Source: Streptomyces viridochromogenes
Lineage (GTDB): Bacteria; Actinomycetota; Actinomycetes; Streptomycetales; Streptomycetaceae
Direction: 5' to 3'
Assembly (NCBI RefSeq): GCF_001270495.1
Contig: NZ_LGUR01000117.1
Location: forward strand, 62,001-126,000
DNA length: 64,000 nt
Part shown: piece after piece, positions 50,933 through 61,100 of the stretch
Layout: each line of letters begins with the position of its first letter
Numbering within the stretch: position 1 is the stretch's first letter
Translations under genes and position numbers: made by a program
The notes under the pieces: generated by a model
Databases searched by the model: none
Told to the model about the DNA's origin: nothing
What the model saw: the letters and a program-made list of their open reading frames with translations, nothing else

Positions 50933-51331
50933 ATGCCTGGATTCGACGTCCGCGTCAACAGCAGCGCCTCCGGACCGTGGGCCACCGGCCGGGCCGGGCG
51001 AGCCCTGCACGACTACTCGGACGACGTCGAGTACCAAGTCGCGCGTGAGGGCGAGCGGATGGTCCACGCCCGGCTGCGGCAGGTGCTGCGGCATCCGACG
51101 GGCTACTACCAGTCGAAGATCAGCGTGGACCGGGCGGGCGACCGCTACAAGATCCACGACCAGCGCATCGTCTACGGACCGTGGCTCGAAGGAACCGGCT
51201 CCCGCAACAGCCCGGTCACCCGCTTCCCCGGCTACTTCACATTCCGCCGCACCAAGGCCCTGCTGGACCGCAAGGCCCCGCAGATCGCCCGCGAACTCCT
51301 GGCCCGCTACCGGTCGAGGGGGCTGATCTGA
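50933..51331 (+). CDS. Head-tail joining protein (HK97 gp10-like)
   Basis: 132 aa from ATG 50933. Small basic protein (EYQVAREGERMVHARLRQVL, YYQSKISVDRAGDRYKIHDQ, RIVYGPWLEGTGSRNSP). Gene order and size fit the head-closure or tail-completion group. Sequence evidence alone is moderate. Confidence 0.6.
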   Translation: MPGFDVRVNSSASGPWATGRAGRALHDYSDDVEYQVAREGERMVHARLRQVLRHPTGYYQSKISVDRAGDRYKIHDQRIVYGPWLEGTGSRNSPVTRFPGYFTFRRTKALLDRKAPQIARELLARYRSRGLI

Positions 51332-51332
51332 C

Positions 51333-51791
51333 ATGGCCCTCGACATCCGCACCATCCTCTCCGCCGTCGAATCGCACGCACTCGCGTCCGGCCACTTCGT
51401 CACCGTCAACGGGCATGAGCCACTGTCACCGCCCACGTCCGGGATCACCGCCGCGGTGTGGGTCGAGCAGATCGGCCCCGCTCGTGGTGCGTCCGGCCTC
51501 ACGAGCACATCGACACGGCTGGCCTTGTTTGTGCGCCTGTACTCCTCGCTGGTGCAGCAGGAGCCGGACGCGATCGACCCCGACCTGATGACCGCCCTGG
51601 ACGCGCTCATGGCGGCGTACAGCGGCGACTTCGAGCTCGGCGGCCTGATCCGCAATGTCGACCTGCTGGGCGCCTACGGCGACCCGCTGTCGGCCCGGGC
51701 GGGGTACCTCGCCGAGGCCGGCTCGGAGTACCGGGTCATGACGATCACTCTTCCACTCATTGTCAACGATCTCTGGGCGCAGGTGGCGTAA
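51333..51791 (+). CDS. Tail terminator-like protein
   Basis: 152 aa from ATG 51333. IRTILSAVESHALASGHF, LALFVRLYSSLVQQEPDAID, then a long mixed region ending EYRVMTITLPLIVNDLWAQV. Position and size fit the tail terminator that caps the tube. TGATG-like coupling to the next gene. Confidence 0.6.
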   Translation: MALDIRTILSAVESHALASGHFVTVNGHEPLSPPTSGITAAVWVEQIGPARGASGLTSTSTRLALFVRLYSSLVQQEPDAIDPDLMTALDALMAAYSGDFELGGLIRNVDLLGAYGDPLSARAGYLAEAGSEYRVMTITLPLIVNDLWAQVA

Positions 51792-52543
51792 TGACGATCA
51801 GGAGCGGCCTCGCGCAGGCCTTCTACTACGGCGGATACGACCTCAGCGGGGACACGGGCTCCGCCAACGACCTCGGCGGCGGCCTCGCCGGCACGCAGGA
51901 CACCACCCCGATCAACAAGTCCGCGTACCGGCGCATCGGACTGCTGCGGGACGGGCGGATCTCCTGGACCAGCTTTTTCAACGACGCCGTCGGCGCCGCG
52001 CACGAACGCCTCGGAGCGCTCCCCACCGCGGACCAGCACCTGATGTGGCTGACCGGCAGCAGCATCGGCAGCCCGGCCGCGTGCATGGTCGGCAAGCAGA
52101 TCGACTACAACCCCAGCCGCCCGCAGGACGGATCGCTGACCATCTCCGTCAACGCGCAGGCCAACGGGTTTGGCCTGGAGTGGTGCGACCTCCTCACGGC
52201 CGGCGTACGCACCGACACGACCGCGACGAACGGCGCCTCGCTGGACCTTGGTACCGGGTCGACAGCGTTCGGGCTGCAGGCATATCTGCAGGTGCTCGCC
52301 TTCACCGGCACCTCGGTGACGATCAAGTTGCAGGAGTCCAGCGACGACGGTTCCGGGGATGCGTGGGCGGACGTGACCGGGGGCGCGTTCACGGCGGTGT
52401 CCTCGGGGCCGACCGTGGAGCGGATCCAGACGGGCCGAACGCAGACCGTGGAGCGCTACCTGCGGGTCGTGACGACCGGCACCTTCTCGAACGTGCAGTT
52501 CGTCGTGGCCGTCAACCGCAATGCGACGGAGGTGTTGTTCTGA
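51791..52543 (+). CDS. Tail tube-like protein
   Basis: 250 aa from ATG 51791. MTIRSGLAQAFYYGGYDLSG, INKSAYRRIGLLRDGRISWT, and a C-terminal beta domain (VTIKLQESSDDGSGDAWADV). Probably a major or minor tail structural protein. The 53396 protein is the other candidate for the main tube. Confidence 0.6.
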   Translation: MTIRSGLAQAFYYGGYDLSGDTGSANDLGGGLAGTQDTTPINKSAYRRIGLLRDGRISWTSFFNDAVGAAHERLGALPTADQHLMWLTGSSIGSPAACMVGKQIDYNPSRPQDGSLTISVNAQANGFGLEWCDLLTAGVRTDTTATNGASLDLGTGSTAFGLQAYLQVLAFTGTSVTIKLQESSDDGSGDAWADVTGGAFTAVSSGPTVERIQTGRTQTVERYLRVVTTGTFSNVQFVVAVNRNATEVLF

Positions 52544-52977
52544 TGGGCCAGCCGTTCCGCCCCAACGACCCGAAGATGCCGGTCGAGGCGTATCAGACGT
52601 TCAGTGTGAAGTCCCGCCCGGACCAGGCGGTCAAGTCGGTGTGTGAGCGTGTCGGCTGTGAGGCGTGGCGGCTGGGCTGGGAATCACTCATCGACGAGTC
52701 GACCGACCTCGGCCGCGCGCAGGCGGCGTTCATCCGTACCGAGTCGCGGCGGACGTTCCGGGAGCAGCGCAACGCGGCCGGGCTGACGGTGTTCCGGTTC
52801 GAGCCGTATCAGCGGTGCTTCGCGGATCACCAGACGATGCCGGAGAAGTACGTCGTGCGCGGCGGGGACTGGCGGGGCGTGGTGGGCCAGGTGCGGGTGC
52901 ACAAGCGGGCGGCGGACTGGGTGGAGCACGTGCAGCAGCACATGGGCCTGCTGCTCGACGAGCGGGACAAGGGCTGA
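52543..52977 (+). CDS. Phage protein in the tail cluster, unknown function
   Basis: 144 aa from ATG 52543 (TGATG overlap). Cys, Arg and Trp-rich (VCERVGCEAWRLGWESLIDE, TESRRTFREQRNAAGLTVFR). It looks soluble and not like a virion protein. Function unknown. Confidence 0.6.
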   Translation: MGQPFRPNDPKMPVEAYQTFSVKSRPDQAVKSVCERVGCEAWRLGWESLIDESTDLGRAQAAFIRTESRRTFREQRNAAGLTVFRFEPYQRCFADHQTMPEKYVVRGGDWRGVVGQVRVHKRAADWVEHVQQHMGLLLDERDKG

Positions 52978-52981
52978 CGCG

Positions 52982-53392
52982 ATGACCGAACTGAAGCAGT
53001 GGCGCCTGACCGTCGGCGGCCAGGACTACACGGACGACTGCGACGACATCGACGTCCAGATGCCCGCGCTCGTGTACGACGTGCCGCACGACGACGGTCG
53101 TGCGCAGCGCCGCCACCTAGGCCCGAAGGGCTTCAGCATCACCCTCACGCAGCCGAGCGAGCGACTGCGCTCCCTGGCCGACGGCGGCCACCACATCCGC
53201 ATCGTGAAGGTGGCGTTCGAGGACCAGGCGATCCGAGTGCCCGTGGTGTTCCACGAGGAATGGGTGGACCGCGACGGGGTCCGCAAGATGTTCGGCTCCC
53301 TGTACGTCGACCCCGACCGTGAGCCGAAGTGGGTCACCGAACCAACCGATGGAGGGCGGCGCCCGCTGACCCTCGTAACAAAGGAGGGCTGA
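52982..53392 (+). CDS. Phage tail-cluster protein, unknown function
   Basis: 136 aa from ATG 52982. Acidic start (LTVGGQDYTDDCDDIDVQMP), later FSITLTQPSERLRSLADGGH. Probably a minor structural or assembly protein, by position. Confidence 0.55.
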   Translation: MTELKQWRLTVGGQDYTDDCDDIDVQMPALVYDVPHDDGRAQRRHLGPKGFSITLTQPSERLRSLADGGHHIRIVKVAFEDQAIRVPVVFHEEWVDRDGVRKMFGSLYVDPDREPKWVTEPTDGGRRPLTLVTKEG

Positions 53393-53395
53393 GCC

Positions 53396-53803
53396 TTGGC
53401 CATCGAATCCGGATTGGGCTGGACCACGTTCAGCGTGGACGACAGCAGCGGAACGGCGCGGGACATCCGCTCCAGCACCTTCAACCTCGACTGGACGATG
53501 CCGCGCGGCGTGCAGGACATCACCGCGCTGACGCAGTCCGCGAACGCGCGACTGCTGCTCCTCGCGGACTTTTCCGGCACAGCGGCGGGCGGCTTCGACG
53601 ACGGCTCGAACCTCGCGCACGCGGTGTTCAAGACGGTCTCGTCCACGTCGGTCGCCCGGACGATGTCCATCGCAATCTCCGGCCAGACGCTGGCGAACGA
53701 GGTGCTGCTGACGGACTACGCGCTGACCCGGGCGCAGTCCGGCGAGTTCACGTGGAGCGTCCCGTTCAGCCTCGCTGACGGAAATGTACCGACTTGGTCT
53801 TGA
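53396..53803 (+). CDS. Tail tube protein candidate
   Basis: 135 aa from TTG 53396 after AAGGAGGGC. GLGWTTFSVDDSSGTARDIR, STFNLDWTMPRGVQDITAL, then AISGQTLANEVLLTDYALTR. This pattern, immediately before the tail assembly chaperones and tape measure, is that of the small major tail protein in actinophages. Confidence 0.65.
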   Translation: MAIESGLGWTTFSVDDSSGTARDIRSSTFNLDWTMPRGVQDITALTQSANARLLLLADFSGTAAGGFDDGSNLAHAVFKTVSSTSVARTMSIAISGQTLANEVLLTDYALTRAQSGEFTWSVPFSLADGNVPTWS

Positions 53804-53834
53804 GAACGGTTTCCAATAAGAAGGGGGGTGCAGC

Positions 53835-54233
53835 ATGGGTTACCGACCCAAGCGCCGCATCTACAACCTGAACTTCGCAGGCACCGAATACGAGGGCCTC
53901 GAAGTCGCCGCCCGAGGCATGACCGTCGGCGAGGAACTCGAACTCGACGGCCAAGACCTCACCGGCGACCTCATCGTCCGCGCACTCGCGAACCGCCTCA
54001 TCTCCTGGAACGTGGAGGACGACAACGGCGAGCCCGTGCCCACCACGTTCGAAGGCGTCTGCACACAGGACGGCGCAATGATCCTCGCCATCCTCAACGC
54101 CGTACGGCAGGCGAACAGCGGGGTCCCCGACCCTTTGCCCGAGACCTCGCCCTCTGGCGAGACCTCCCCGGCGCCACCAATTCCGATGGCACCACTGTCC
54201 GAGAACCTGGAGAGCTACGCCGTGCCCGTCTGA
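53835..54233 (+). CDS. Tail assembly chaperone, short form (G)
   Basis: 132 aa from ATG 53835 after AAGGGGGG. YRPKRRIYNLNFAGTEYEGL, GMTVGEELELDGQDLTGDLI. It plays the lambda gpG role, binding the tape measure during tail assembly. About the last 30 codons after the slip site are Pro/Ser-rich. A fraction of ribosomes shift at 54131 to make the long form. Confidence 0.8.
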   Translation: MGYRPKRRIYNLNFAGTEYEGLEVAARGMTVGEELELDGQDLTGDLIVRALANRLISWNVEDDNGEPVPTTFEGVCTQDGAMILAILNAVRQANSGVPDPLPETSPSGETSPAPPIPMAPLSENLESYAVPV

Positions 54234-54379
54234 TCCTCGGCCTGTGCGACCGCTTCAAGAAGCTGCCCTCGGAGGTGCTTACCGAGCCCGCCGAGCTGCT
54301 GCGCCTGATCACCATCGAACAACTCGGCACGCCTGAACAGCCGACGGAAGGAGGGGACCCCGAATGGCCGACGACGTAA
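53835..54379 (+). CDS. Tail assembly chaperone, long form (GT) by -1 frameshift
   Basis: Join of 53835-54137 and 54137-54379, 181 aa. After the slip the second part reads ARDLALWRDLPGATNSDG and ARLILGLCDRFKKLPSEVL, clearly protein-like, and has no start of its own in a sensible place. It ends at TAA 54377-54379 inside the tape measure start, the usual arrangement. Confidence 0.85.
54131..54137 (+). other. Programmed -1 frameshift slippery heptamer CCCTTTG
   Basis: In the short-form frame the codons are gaC CCT TTG, an exact X-XXY-YYZ heptamer. It lies within the overlap of the two reading frames and just before the long-form coding becomes protein-like. No stimulatory structure was assessed. 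Confidence 0.85.
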
Positions 54380-57300
54380 CCATCACCGTCCACGTCCGCG
54401 ACCTGACGGGCCCCGGCTTCAACTCCGTCTCCCGCAACCTCAACCAGCTGCAACGCCAGGCCAACCAGATGGGCGGCCAGCTCCGCATCGTCGGCGGCCA
54501 GCTCGACAACGTCGCCAGCTCGGCCGCGAACGCCGGCCAGAACCTCGGCGGCGGCACGGGCTTGCGCGGGCAAGCGATCGCCGCCGGGGCCGCGCTGGGC
54601 ACGACGCTGCTGCCGACGATCGGCGCGCTCGCCCCGATGTTGTCCGGCCTCGCGGTGGTGGGTGGCGGTGCGGCGCTCGCGATGGACGACCTGAAGAAGA
54701 AGGCGAAGCAGCTCAAGGCGCCGTTCGAGGAGTGGCAGAAGGTCGCGAACAAGGCGGTCGCTCCGCACACGGAGAAGGCCGTCAAGAGCCTCAAGTCCGC
54801 GATGGAGGATCTCAACCCGGTCATCAAGACCGGAGCGGACACCTTCGGCCGGATCACAGAGAAGGCCGCGAAGTTCGTCGACAGCCCAGCGTTCCAGTCG
54901 GCGTTCGCGAAGAACGCCGAGATGGGCGCCAAGTGGGTGGAGGAGTTCGCCGGGAGCGTCGGCGACTTCACCCAGGCGTTCCTCGACTTCGGCACCAAGA
55001 GTCAGCCCGCCCTGGACGCGTGGGACAACCTCCTCGGCGGTTTCCTCGACACCGGCATGCCCGGCATGTTCAAGGAGATGGAGCAGGGCATCGGCGGCTC
55101 CTCCGACTTCCTGAATGGGCTGGCCAGCCTCATCAACGACAGCCTGCTGCCCACCCTGGGGAAGGTCGCCGGGAGCTTCACGGAGGCGTTCGGGCCGCTC
55201 CTGAAAGAGCTGCTGATCGGCACGGGGAACGGCATCAAGCTGTTCGGGGAACTGTTCGACGGCGCGATGAAGGCGCTGGAGCCAGCCGCCGATATCGCAG
55301 CGGACATCTTCCGCGGCCTTAACGAGATCTTCTCTATCGGCGCGAGCGTGGCCGGGGACCTGGCGAAAGCCCTCGGGGGAGCCCTGCTGGGGACGGTGTC
55401 CGAGTTCGCCGGTCAGGGCGGCAAAGTCGACGGGCTGCGCGGCAGCTTCACGCGATTCTCGGACTGGGTGAAGGAGAACCAGGCCACGATCAGGCTGGCA
55501 TTCGCCGCGATGGGCATTGCCCTGATCGACATGGTGAACATGGGCGTCCAGTCCGTGCCGCTACTGATCGGGGCGTTCCGGGGCATGACGGAGATGGTCC
55601 TCGGCAGTGTCGAGCTGCTGATCGACGGCCTCGCCTCGGCGTTCGGTGACCTGCCGGTCGTCGGCGACCTTTTCAAGGACGCACAGACCCAGTTCGACAA
55701 GTACGCGGGCGGCTTCCGGGAGAAGCTCGCCGGGATGCAGAGCAGCACCCAGCAGTTCGCAGACATCGCCAGCGAGCAGCTCGGCCGGGCGAAGCTGGTG
55801 CTGAACGTGGACCAGGCCAAGGCGAGCTTGGAGCACATCAAGGAGCAGCTGAAGGACCCCGAGCTGACCAAGGAACGCAAGGCCAAACTGTCCGCCGACA
55901 AGGAGGAGGCGGAATCGAGACTCGCGGCGGTGCAGCAGAGGCTCGACGGGTTCGACGAGAAGAAGGCCACGGCGACCCTGGACGCCAACCCGGGGCCGTT
56001 CAACAGTGACGTCGCCAAGGCCAACGGCACCAAGTTGGCCAAGAAGCTCGCGCTGCTCGGCGCGAACCCGGCCCTCTTCAACGCGGCCGTCCGGGCCCTT
56101 AACGGCAGCACGGTCGGCACCGCATACGTCAACATCCAGCCGCGCGGATATACCCCCGGCTCCGCTGGCGGTGGCCTCAAGAAGGCCGACGGCGGCATCG
56201 TGAACTACTACGCCAACGGCGGCGTGCGGGACGAGAGCCACATCGCTCAGATCGCGCCGGCCGGGTCGTGGCGGGTGTGGGGCGAGCCGGAGACCGGCGG
56301 CGAGGCGTACATTCCGCTGTCCCCTATGAAGCGGTCGCGGTCGCGGGAGGTTGCTGAGGAGACGGTCGGCATCCTCGGTGGTGACGTGCAGTGGTTCGCC
56401 AAGGGCGGCGTGACGAAGGCGGAGCGGGAGGCCCGCAGCGGCGCCCGCGGCGATCTGACGATCTCCCACTTCGGGCGGATGGCCGGGTACAAGACTTCGG
56501 AGATCATCGGCCAGCTCGGCCGGGCCGACTCCGTCGGCTCGCTGGTGGACGCCCTGAACCAGTGGCGGTCCACCATCCTGAAGGCCACGCACGGCCGGCA
56601 GGAGCGCGGCCTGCTGAAGGCGCTGGATTCCTCCGGCCGGAAGCTCTTGTCGTGGGAGAAGCAGCTCACGAAGGTCAGCGCCTCGTTGGAGAAGGCCAAG
56701 GACAAGCTCGACAGTCTCAAGAGCGCGGCCGCGCAGCTGTCCGACTCGGTCAAGGGCGGCGTCCTTTCCAGCGCGAACATCACCCGCGGCGCCAGTGGCG
56801 ACGGCCTGGTGACCACACGGTCTGTCATGGGCGGCCTCATCGCTTCCCGGGACAAGGCGACCGCGTTCTCCGGTGCGCTGGCCGGCCTGAAGAAGAAGGG
56901 CCTCTCCTCGGCGCTGTTGCAGCAGATTGCCGAGGCCGGCATCGAGGGCGGCGGGCTGGAGACGGCGGGCGCGCTGATGAGTGCGTCGTCGTCGGAGATC
57001 CAGACCATGAACAGTCTGCAGTCGCAGATCAGCGGCGCGGCGGGCAGTGCCGGGAAAACGACGTCCGACGCGGTGTTCGGGGCGCAGATCAAGGCGCAGC
57101 AGGCGTACGTGAGCACGTTGACGAAGTCGCAGGACCGGCTGACGAAGTCGATGGAGTCTCTGGCCAAGAGCATCGAGCGGATGATCGAGAAGGCGTTCAA
57201 GGGCAAAGCCGCGGGCGGCATCGTCGGCGGCGCAGCGTCGGGCGGGATCCGCTCCAACCTCACGTGGGTGGGTGAGCAGGGCCCGGAGTTGGTGAACCTG

Positions 57301-57558
57301 GCCCCGGGCACGCGGGTGTGGTCGAACCCGGACTCGCGGCGCATGCAGCAGCAGGCGTGGGCGTCGATGCTCAACGAACCCCGCGGCGCAACTGCGCGGG
57401 GCGGGGCCGCGGTGGCCGTCGGCCGCCGTGAGCCGGTGGTGCTGGAGCTGCGGTCGTCGGGCTCGGACATCGACGAGCTGCTGCTGCGGATCCTCCGCAA
57501 GGCGATCAAGAACCGTGGTGGGGACGTGCAGTTCGTCCTGACCGGGCGTTCGAACTAG
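54364..57558 (+). CDS. Tail tape measure protein
   Basis: 1064 aa from ATG 54364 after GGAGGGG. Starts VTITVHVRDLTGPGFNSVSR and continues as long helices with hydrophobic stretches (ALGTTLLPTIGALAPMLSGL, about 80-105). Two Gly-rich segments, near 600 and 960 (AAGGIVGGAASGGIRSN, WVGEQGPELVNLAPGTRVW), are typical. Length sets tail length; at about 1.5 angstrom per residue the tail would be near 160 nm, as in long-tailed siphophages. Confidence 0.92.
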   Translation: MADDVTITVHVRDLTGPGFNSVSRNLNQLQRQANQMGGQLRIVGGQLDNVASSAANAGQNLGGGTGLRGQAIAAGAALGTTLLPTIGALAPMLSGLAVVGGGAALAMDDLKKKAKQLKAPFEEWQKVANKAVAPHTEKAVKSLKSAMEDLNPVIKTGADTFGRITEKAAKFVDSPAFQSAFAKNAEMGAKWVEEFAGSVGDFTQAFLDFGTKSQPALDAWDNLLGGFLDTGMPGMFKEMEQGIGGSSDFLNGLASLINDSLLPTLGKVAGSFTEAFGPLLKELLIGTGNGIKLFGELFDGAMKALEPAADIAADIFRGLNEIFSIGASVAGDLAKALGGALLGTVSEFAGQGGKVDGLRGSFTRFSDWVKENQATIRLAFAAMGIALIDMVNMGVQSVPLLIGAFRGMTEMVLGSVELLIDGLASAFGDLPVVGDLFKDAQTQFDKYAGGFREKLAGMQSSTQQFADIASEQLGRAKLVLNVDQAKASLEHIKEQLKDPELTKERKAKLSADKEEAESRLAAVQQRLDGFDEKKATATLDANPGPFNSDVAKANGTKLAKKLALLGANPALFNAAVRALNGSTVGTAYVNIQPRGYTPGSAGGGLKKADGGIVNYYANGGVRDESHIAQIAPAGSWRVWGEPETGGEAYIPLSPMKRSRSREVAEETVGILGGDVQWFAKGGVTKAEREARSGARGDLTISHFGRMAGYKTSEIIGQLGRADSVGSLVDALNQWRSTILKATHGRQERGLLKALDSSGRKLLSWEKQLTKVSASLEKAKDKLDSLKSAAAQLSDSVKGGVLSSANITRGASGDGLVTTRSVMGGLIASRDKATAFSGALAGLKKKGLSSALLQQIAEAGIEGGGLETAGALMSASSSEIQTMNSLQSQISGAAGSAGKTTSDAVFGAQIKAQQAYVSTLTKSQDRLTKSMESLAKSIERMIEKAFKGKAAGGIVGGAASGGIRSNLTWVGEQGPELVNLAPGTRVWSNPDSRRMQQQAWASMLNEPRGATARGGAAVAVGRREPVVLELRSSGSDIDELLLRILRKAIKNRGGDVQFVLTGRSN

Positions 57559-57568
57559 GGAGAGCAGA

Positions 57569-58081
57569 GTGCACAGGTACAAGGTCGGTAACTGGGCGAT
57601 GGCCACCACGGCCGCCCCGGTCGAGGTGACGACGGGCACGGCCATCAAGACGATGCTTCAGGTCGCCACCCCGAGCACGCGGCAGATCCAGCTGATCTCC
57701 TGGGGGTTCACGCTGGACGCCGCCCCAGCGACAACGGGCGAGGGCGTCATCGAGCTGGTACAGACCGACGTCGCGGCGACCGTGACAGCCCATGTCGCGG
57801 CGGGAATTCAGCCGCTGGACCCCAACGCGCCCGCCTCGCTCTGCGTCGGCGGCACTTCACTGACGGGCTACACGGCAACGGCAGAGGGCACGACGACCGC
57901 CTCGCGCTCCTTCGACACGGTCAAGATCAGTGGCGTCTCGAACGGGGCGTGGCCCACCAGCTACTCGTACCAGTGGATGCCGGACGAGCGGCCCATCGTC
58001 GCAGTGTCGAGGTTCCTACGGGTCCGGGCCACATTCTCAGCCGCGGTGAATGCTCTCGTGTGGGTCACCTTCGACGAGTGA
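57569..58081 (+). CDS. Minor tail/virion protein, beta-rich
   Basis: 170 aa from GTG 57569 after GGGAG. Starts MHRYKVGNWAMATTAAPVEV and contains STRQIQLISWGFTLDAAPAT. Jelly-roll-like. Position after the tape measure suggests a distal tail or surface protein. Confidence 0.6.
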   Translation: MHRYKVGNWAMATTAAPVEVTTGTAIKTMLQVATPSTRQIQLISWGFTLDAAPATTGEGVIELVQTDVAATVTAHVAAGIQPLDPNAPASLCVGGTSLTGYTATAEGTTTASRSFDTVKISGVSNGAWPTSYSYQWMPDERPIVAVSRFLRVRATFSAAVNALVWVTFDE

Positions 58082-58115
58082 CCGGCCAACCAGACGACGA
58101 ACGAGGAGGTGAGAC

Positions 58116-61100
58116 ATGCCTGGCATTGCCGCACGGGTGATGGGGTGGCAGCGCCGCATGGGCGCCGTCGCCGGGCCCTTCGGTGCAACTGGCGAGACTG
58201 CCCCCACCGGGCCTGTGCTCGTCGAACTCCTCATCGCTGGCACCTGGGTGGACATCACCTCCTACGTCCTTCAGCGCGACGGCAGCCAGAACGTTTCCAT
58301 CACCCGCGGGCAGCGCGACGAGGGCGGCCAGCCCGAGCAGTCCACCTGCTCGTTCCAGCTGAACAACAGGGACGGCCGCTTCTCCCCGCGCAACCCGACC
58401 TCGCCCTACTACGGGCAGCTCGGTCGTAACCAGCAGATCCGCGTCTCCGTCGCCCGCGGCGACGTGAAGGACTACCGATTCTGGGGCGAGATCAGTTCGT
58501 GGCCGCAGCACTGGGACATCACCGGCAACGACGTTTGGATCGAGGTCGACGCCGCCGGGATCATGCGCCGCCTCAACCAGGGCGCGACACCGGAGCACTC
58601 GGTCCTGTATGACGCGGTGACCTCCCCGCAGATCGACGCGCTGGTCGCGTACTGGCCGTGCGAGGACGCCGCCACCGCGACGACCGTCGTGTCCGCGCTC
58701 GCCAGCGGCTCACCTATGACGTTCACCGGGAACCCGGCCCTCGCTGCCTACAACGGGTTCGGCGCCTCGGACCCGCTGCCTACGCTCACCGGCGCCTCCC
58801 TGTCCGGCGGGATCGCCAAGTACGACACCACCACGGTGACGCAGTACCAGCTGCGCTACCTCCTCGCCGTCCCCACCGTCGGGTTCACCGACCTCGACGT
58901 GATCTCCCGGCTCACCGTCGACCAGGGCGCCTACAACCTGCGCTTCCTGGACATCCACTACAACGACCCGCCGGGCGGCTTGGGCTCGTTCGGCGGGCCG
59001 GGGACACTGACGATCCTGCTGAAGGACGGCGACCAGAACGACCTCGCTGTGAGCGGCACGCCATCGATCAGCCTCGACGTCCGCAACCGCAGGATGCGCG
59101 TGTCCTTGGAGGTCGCGAACAACGGCACCGCGATCGCCGTGACCCTGCGCGTCCTCGATGTCGAATCCGGGGTGACGGATTCGACGACGATCGGCCTCGT
59201 CTCCACCCAGGTCACCCGTGTCACCAGCGTGTCCATGGCCCCCGACACCCTCGACGGGGACGCCGGCGTGACCGCGGCGGCCATGGGCCACGTCACGGTG
59301 CAGACCACGGTCACAGCGATCGATGATCTGGGGCGGGCGCTGGCGCCGGGCGGTGAGACGGCGGGCCGCAGGATTCAACGGCTGTGCGCCGAGGAGGCCA
59401 TCGCCCTCGACGCAGTGGGTGACCTGGACGACACGGTGGCGATGGGCGGCCAGCCCCGGGTGAAAGCGATCGACCTGATGCGGGAGTGTGAGCTCGCGGA
59501 CGGCGGGATGCTGCTGGAGAGCCTCGCCGTATTCGGTCTCACGTACCGGACGCGCACTTCGATGTACAACCAGGATCCCGCGCTGGAGCTGTCGTACCCG
59601 GACGGGCAGCTGTCGCAGGTACCGATCCCCATCGACGACGACCAGCGCACCCGCAACAAGGTCACCACCTCCCGGGTGAGCGGGGTGACGCCGGCGACGG
59701 CCGAGGAGACCGTGGGGCCGCTGTCGACGGCGCCGCCGCCGGTCGGGGTGGGCGTGTACGGCGACGACGTCACCCTTAACGTCGAGACGGACGGCGTGCT
59801 GCCGGACCAGGCGGCATGGCGGCTGTCGCTGGGCACGGTCGATGAGGCGAGGTTCCCGCAGATCTCGGTGAACCTGGCGCACCCCGAGTTCGTAAACGAC
59901 CCGTCCCTTGCGCAGGCCGCGTTGTCGGTTCGGCCGGGCGACCGGATCGTCATCGCGGATCCGCCGGCGTGGCTGCCGCCGGACGACATCTCCCAGCTTG
60001 TCCTTGGCCTGTCCGAGACCATCGACCACTTCCAGCACCGCATCAGCTACGTGTGCGCCCCCGAGTCCCCGTGGCGGGTGGGTGTCCTCGACGACGATGT
60101 GCTCGGCCGGATCGACACCGACGGCTCCGCCGTCTACGCGGCGATCGACGCCGACGAGCAGACGATGCTGGTCACGCCGACTGACGAGCAGGGCGTGAAC
60201 CGGTGGACGTCCGATCCGGACGATTTTCCGTTCGGTGTCCGGGCGGGCGGCGAGGTCATGCAGGTCGCCGCCGTCGGCTCGGTGATCAACGTGAACCCCT
60301 ATTTCGAGACCAACGTGACCGGGTGGGGCGGCAACGGCGCGTCCGTCGCCCATTCCACCGCCGTTGTCCATCCCTCCGCCGCCGGGTCCATCCTCATCAC
60401 CCCGGACGGATCCAGTGCAGCCGGTGGCGCGAACTCCGCCGTCTCTGCGAATGGGACATGCGCGCCGGGCGACGAGATCGTGGTCTCGATGTGGGCCTAC
60501 AGCCCCGGAGGCTGGCCCGACATCCGCCCGTGCGTGGACTGGTACGACAGCTCGGGGGCGTTCTTGTCTTCCGGGTTCGGTGACGGCTTCGCCGTTCCGG
60601 CCGGGCAGTGGACGTTCCTCTCCCAGACGGTGACGGCGCCCGCATCGACCGCTCGTTTCGCCACCCGGGCCCGGCATGCCGGGACACCACCGGCGTCGGC
60701 GATCTGGTACGCGTGGGCGATCCGTGCCGTGCAGCCCGGGGGCTACGTGCGGGATGCGTTCACCCGCAGTGTCACCGATGACTGGGGGACGTCCACGAGC
60801 GGGCATGCGTGGGCGCTGTCCGGCGGGACGGCGTCCGAACGGGACGTCACAGGGACCCAGGGGACGGTGACACTGACGTCCGCGCCGTCGACGCTCCGCT
60901 TCCAGGCAGTGGATATCAGCGTCAGCGACTGCGACATCAAGGTGCTGGTCAGTGTCGACCAGGTCGCGACGGGTGACCCACTCATGCCGGGCCTTTTGCT
61001 GCGTTACGTCAGCGGCAGTCAGTTCTACCGCTGCCGGGTGCACTTCGAGCCCAGCGGCACGATGGGCCTGTCCGCAACCAGCGCGACAGCGCAGATCGGG

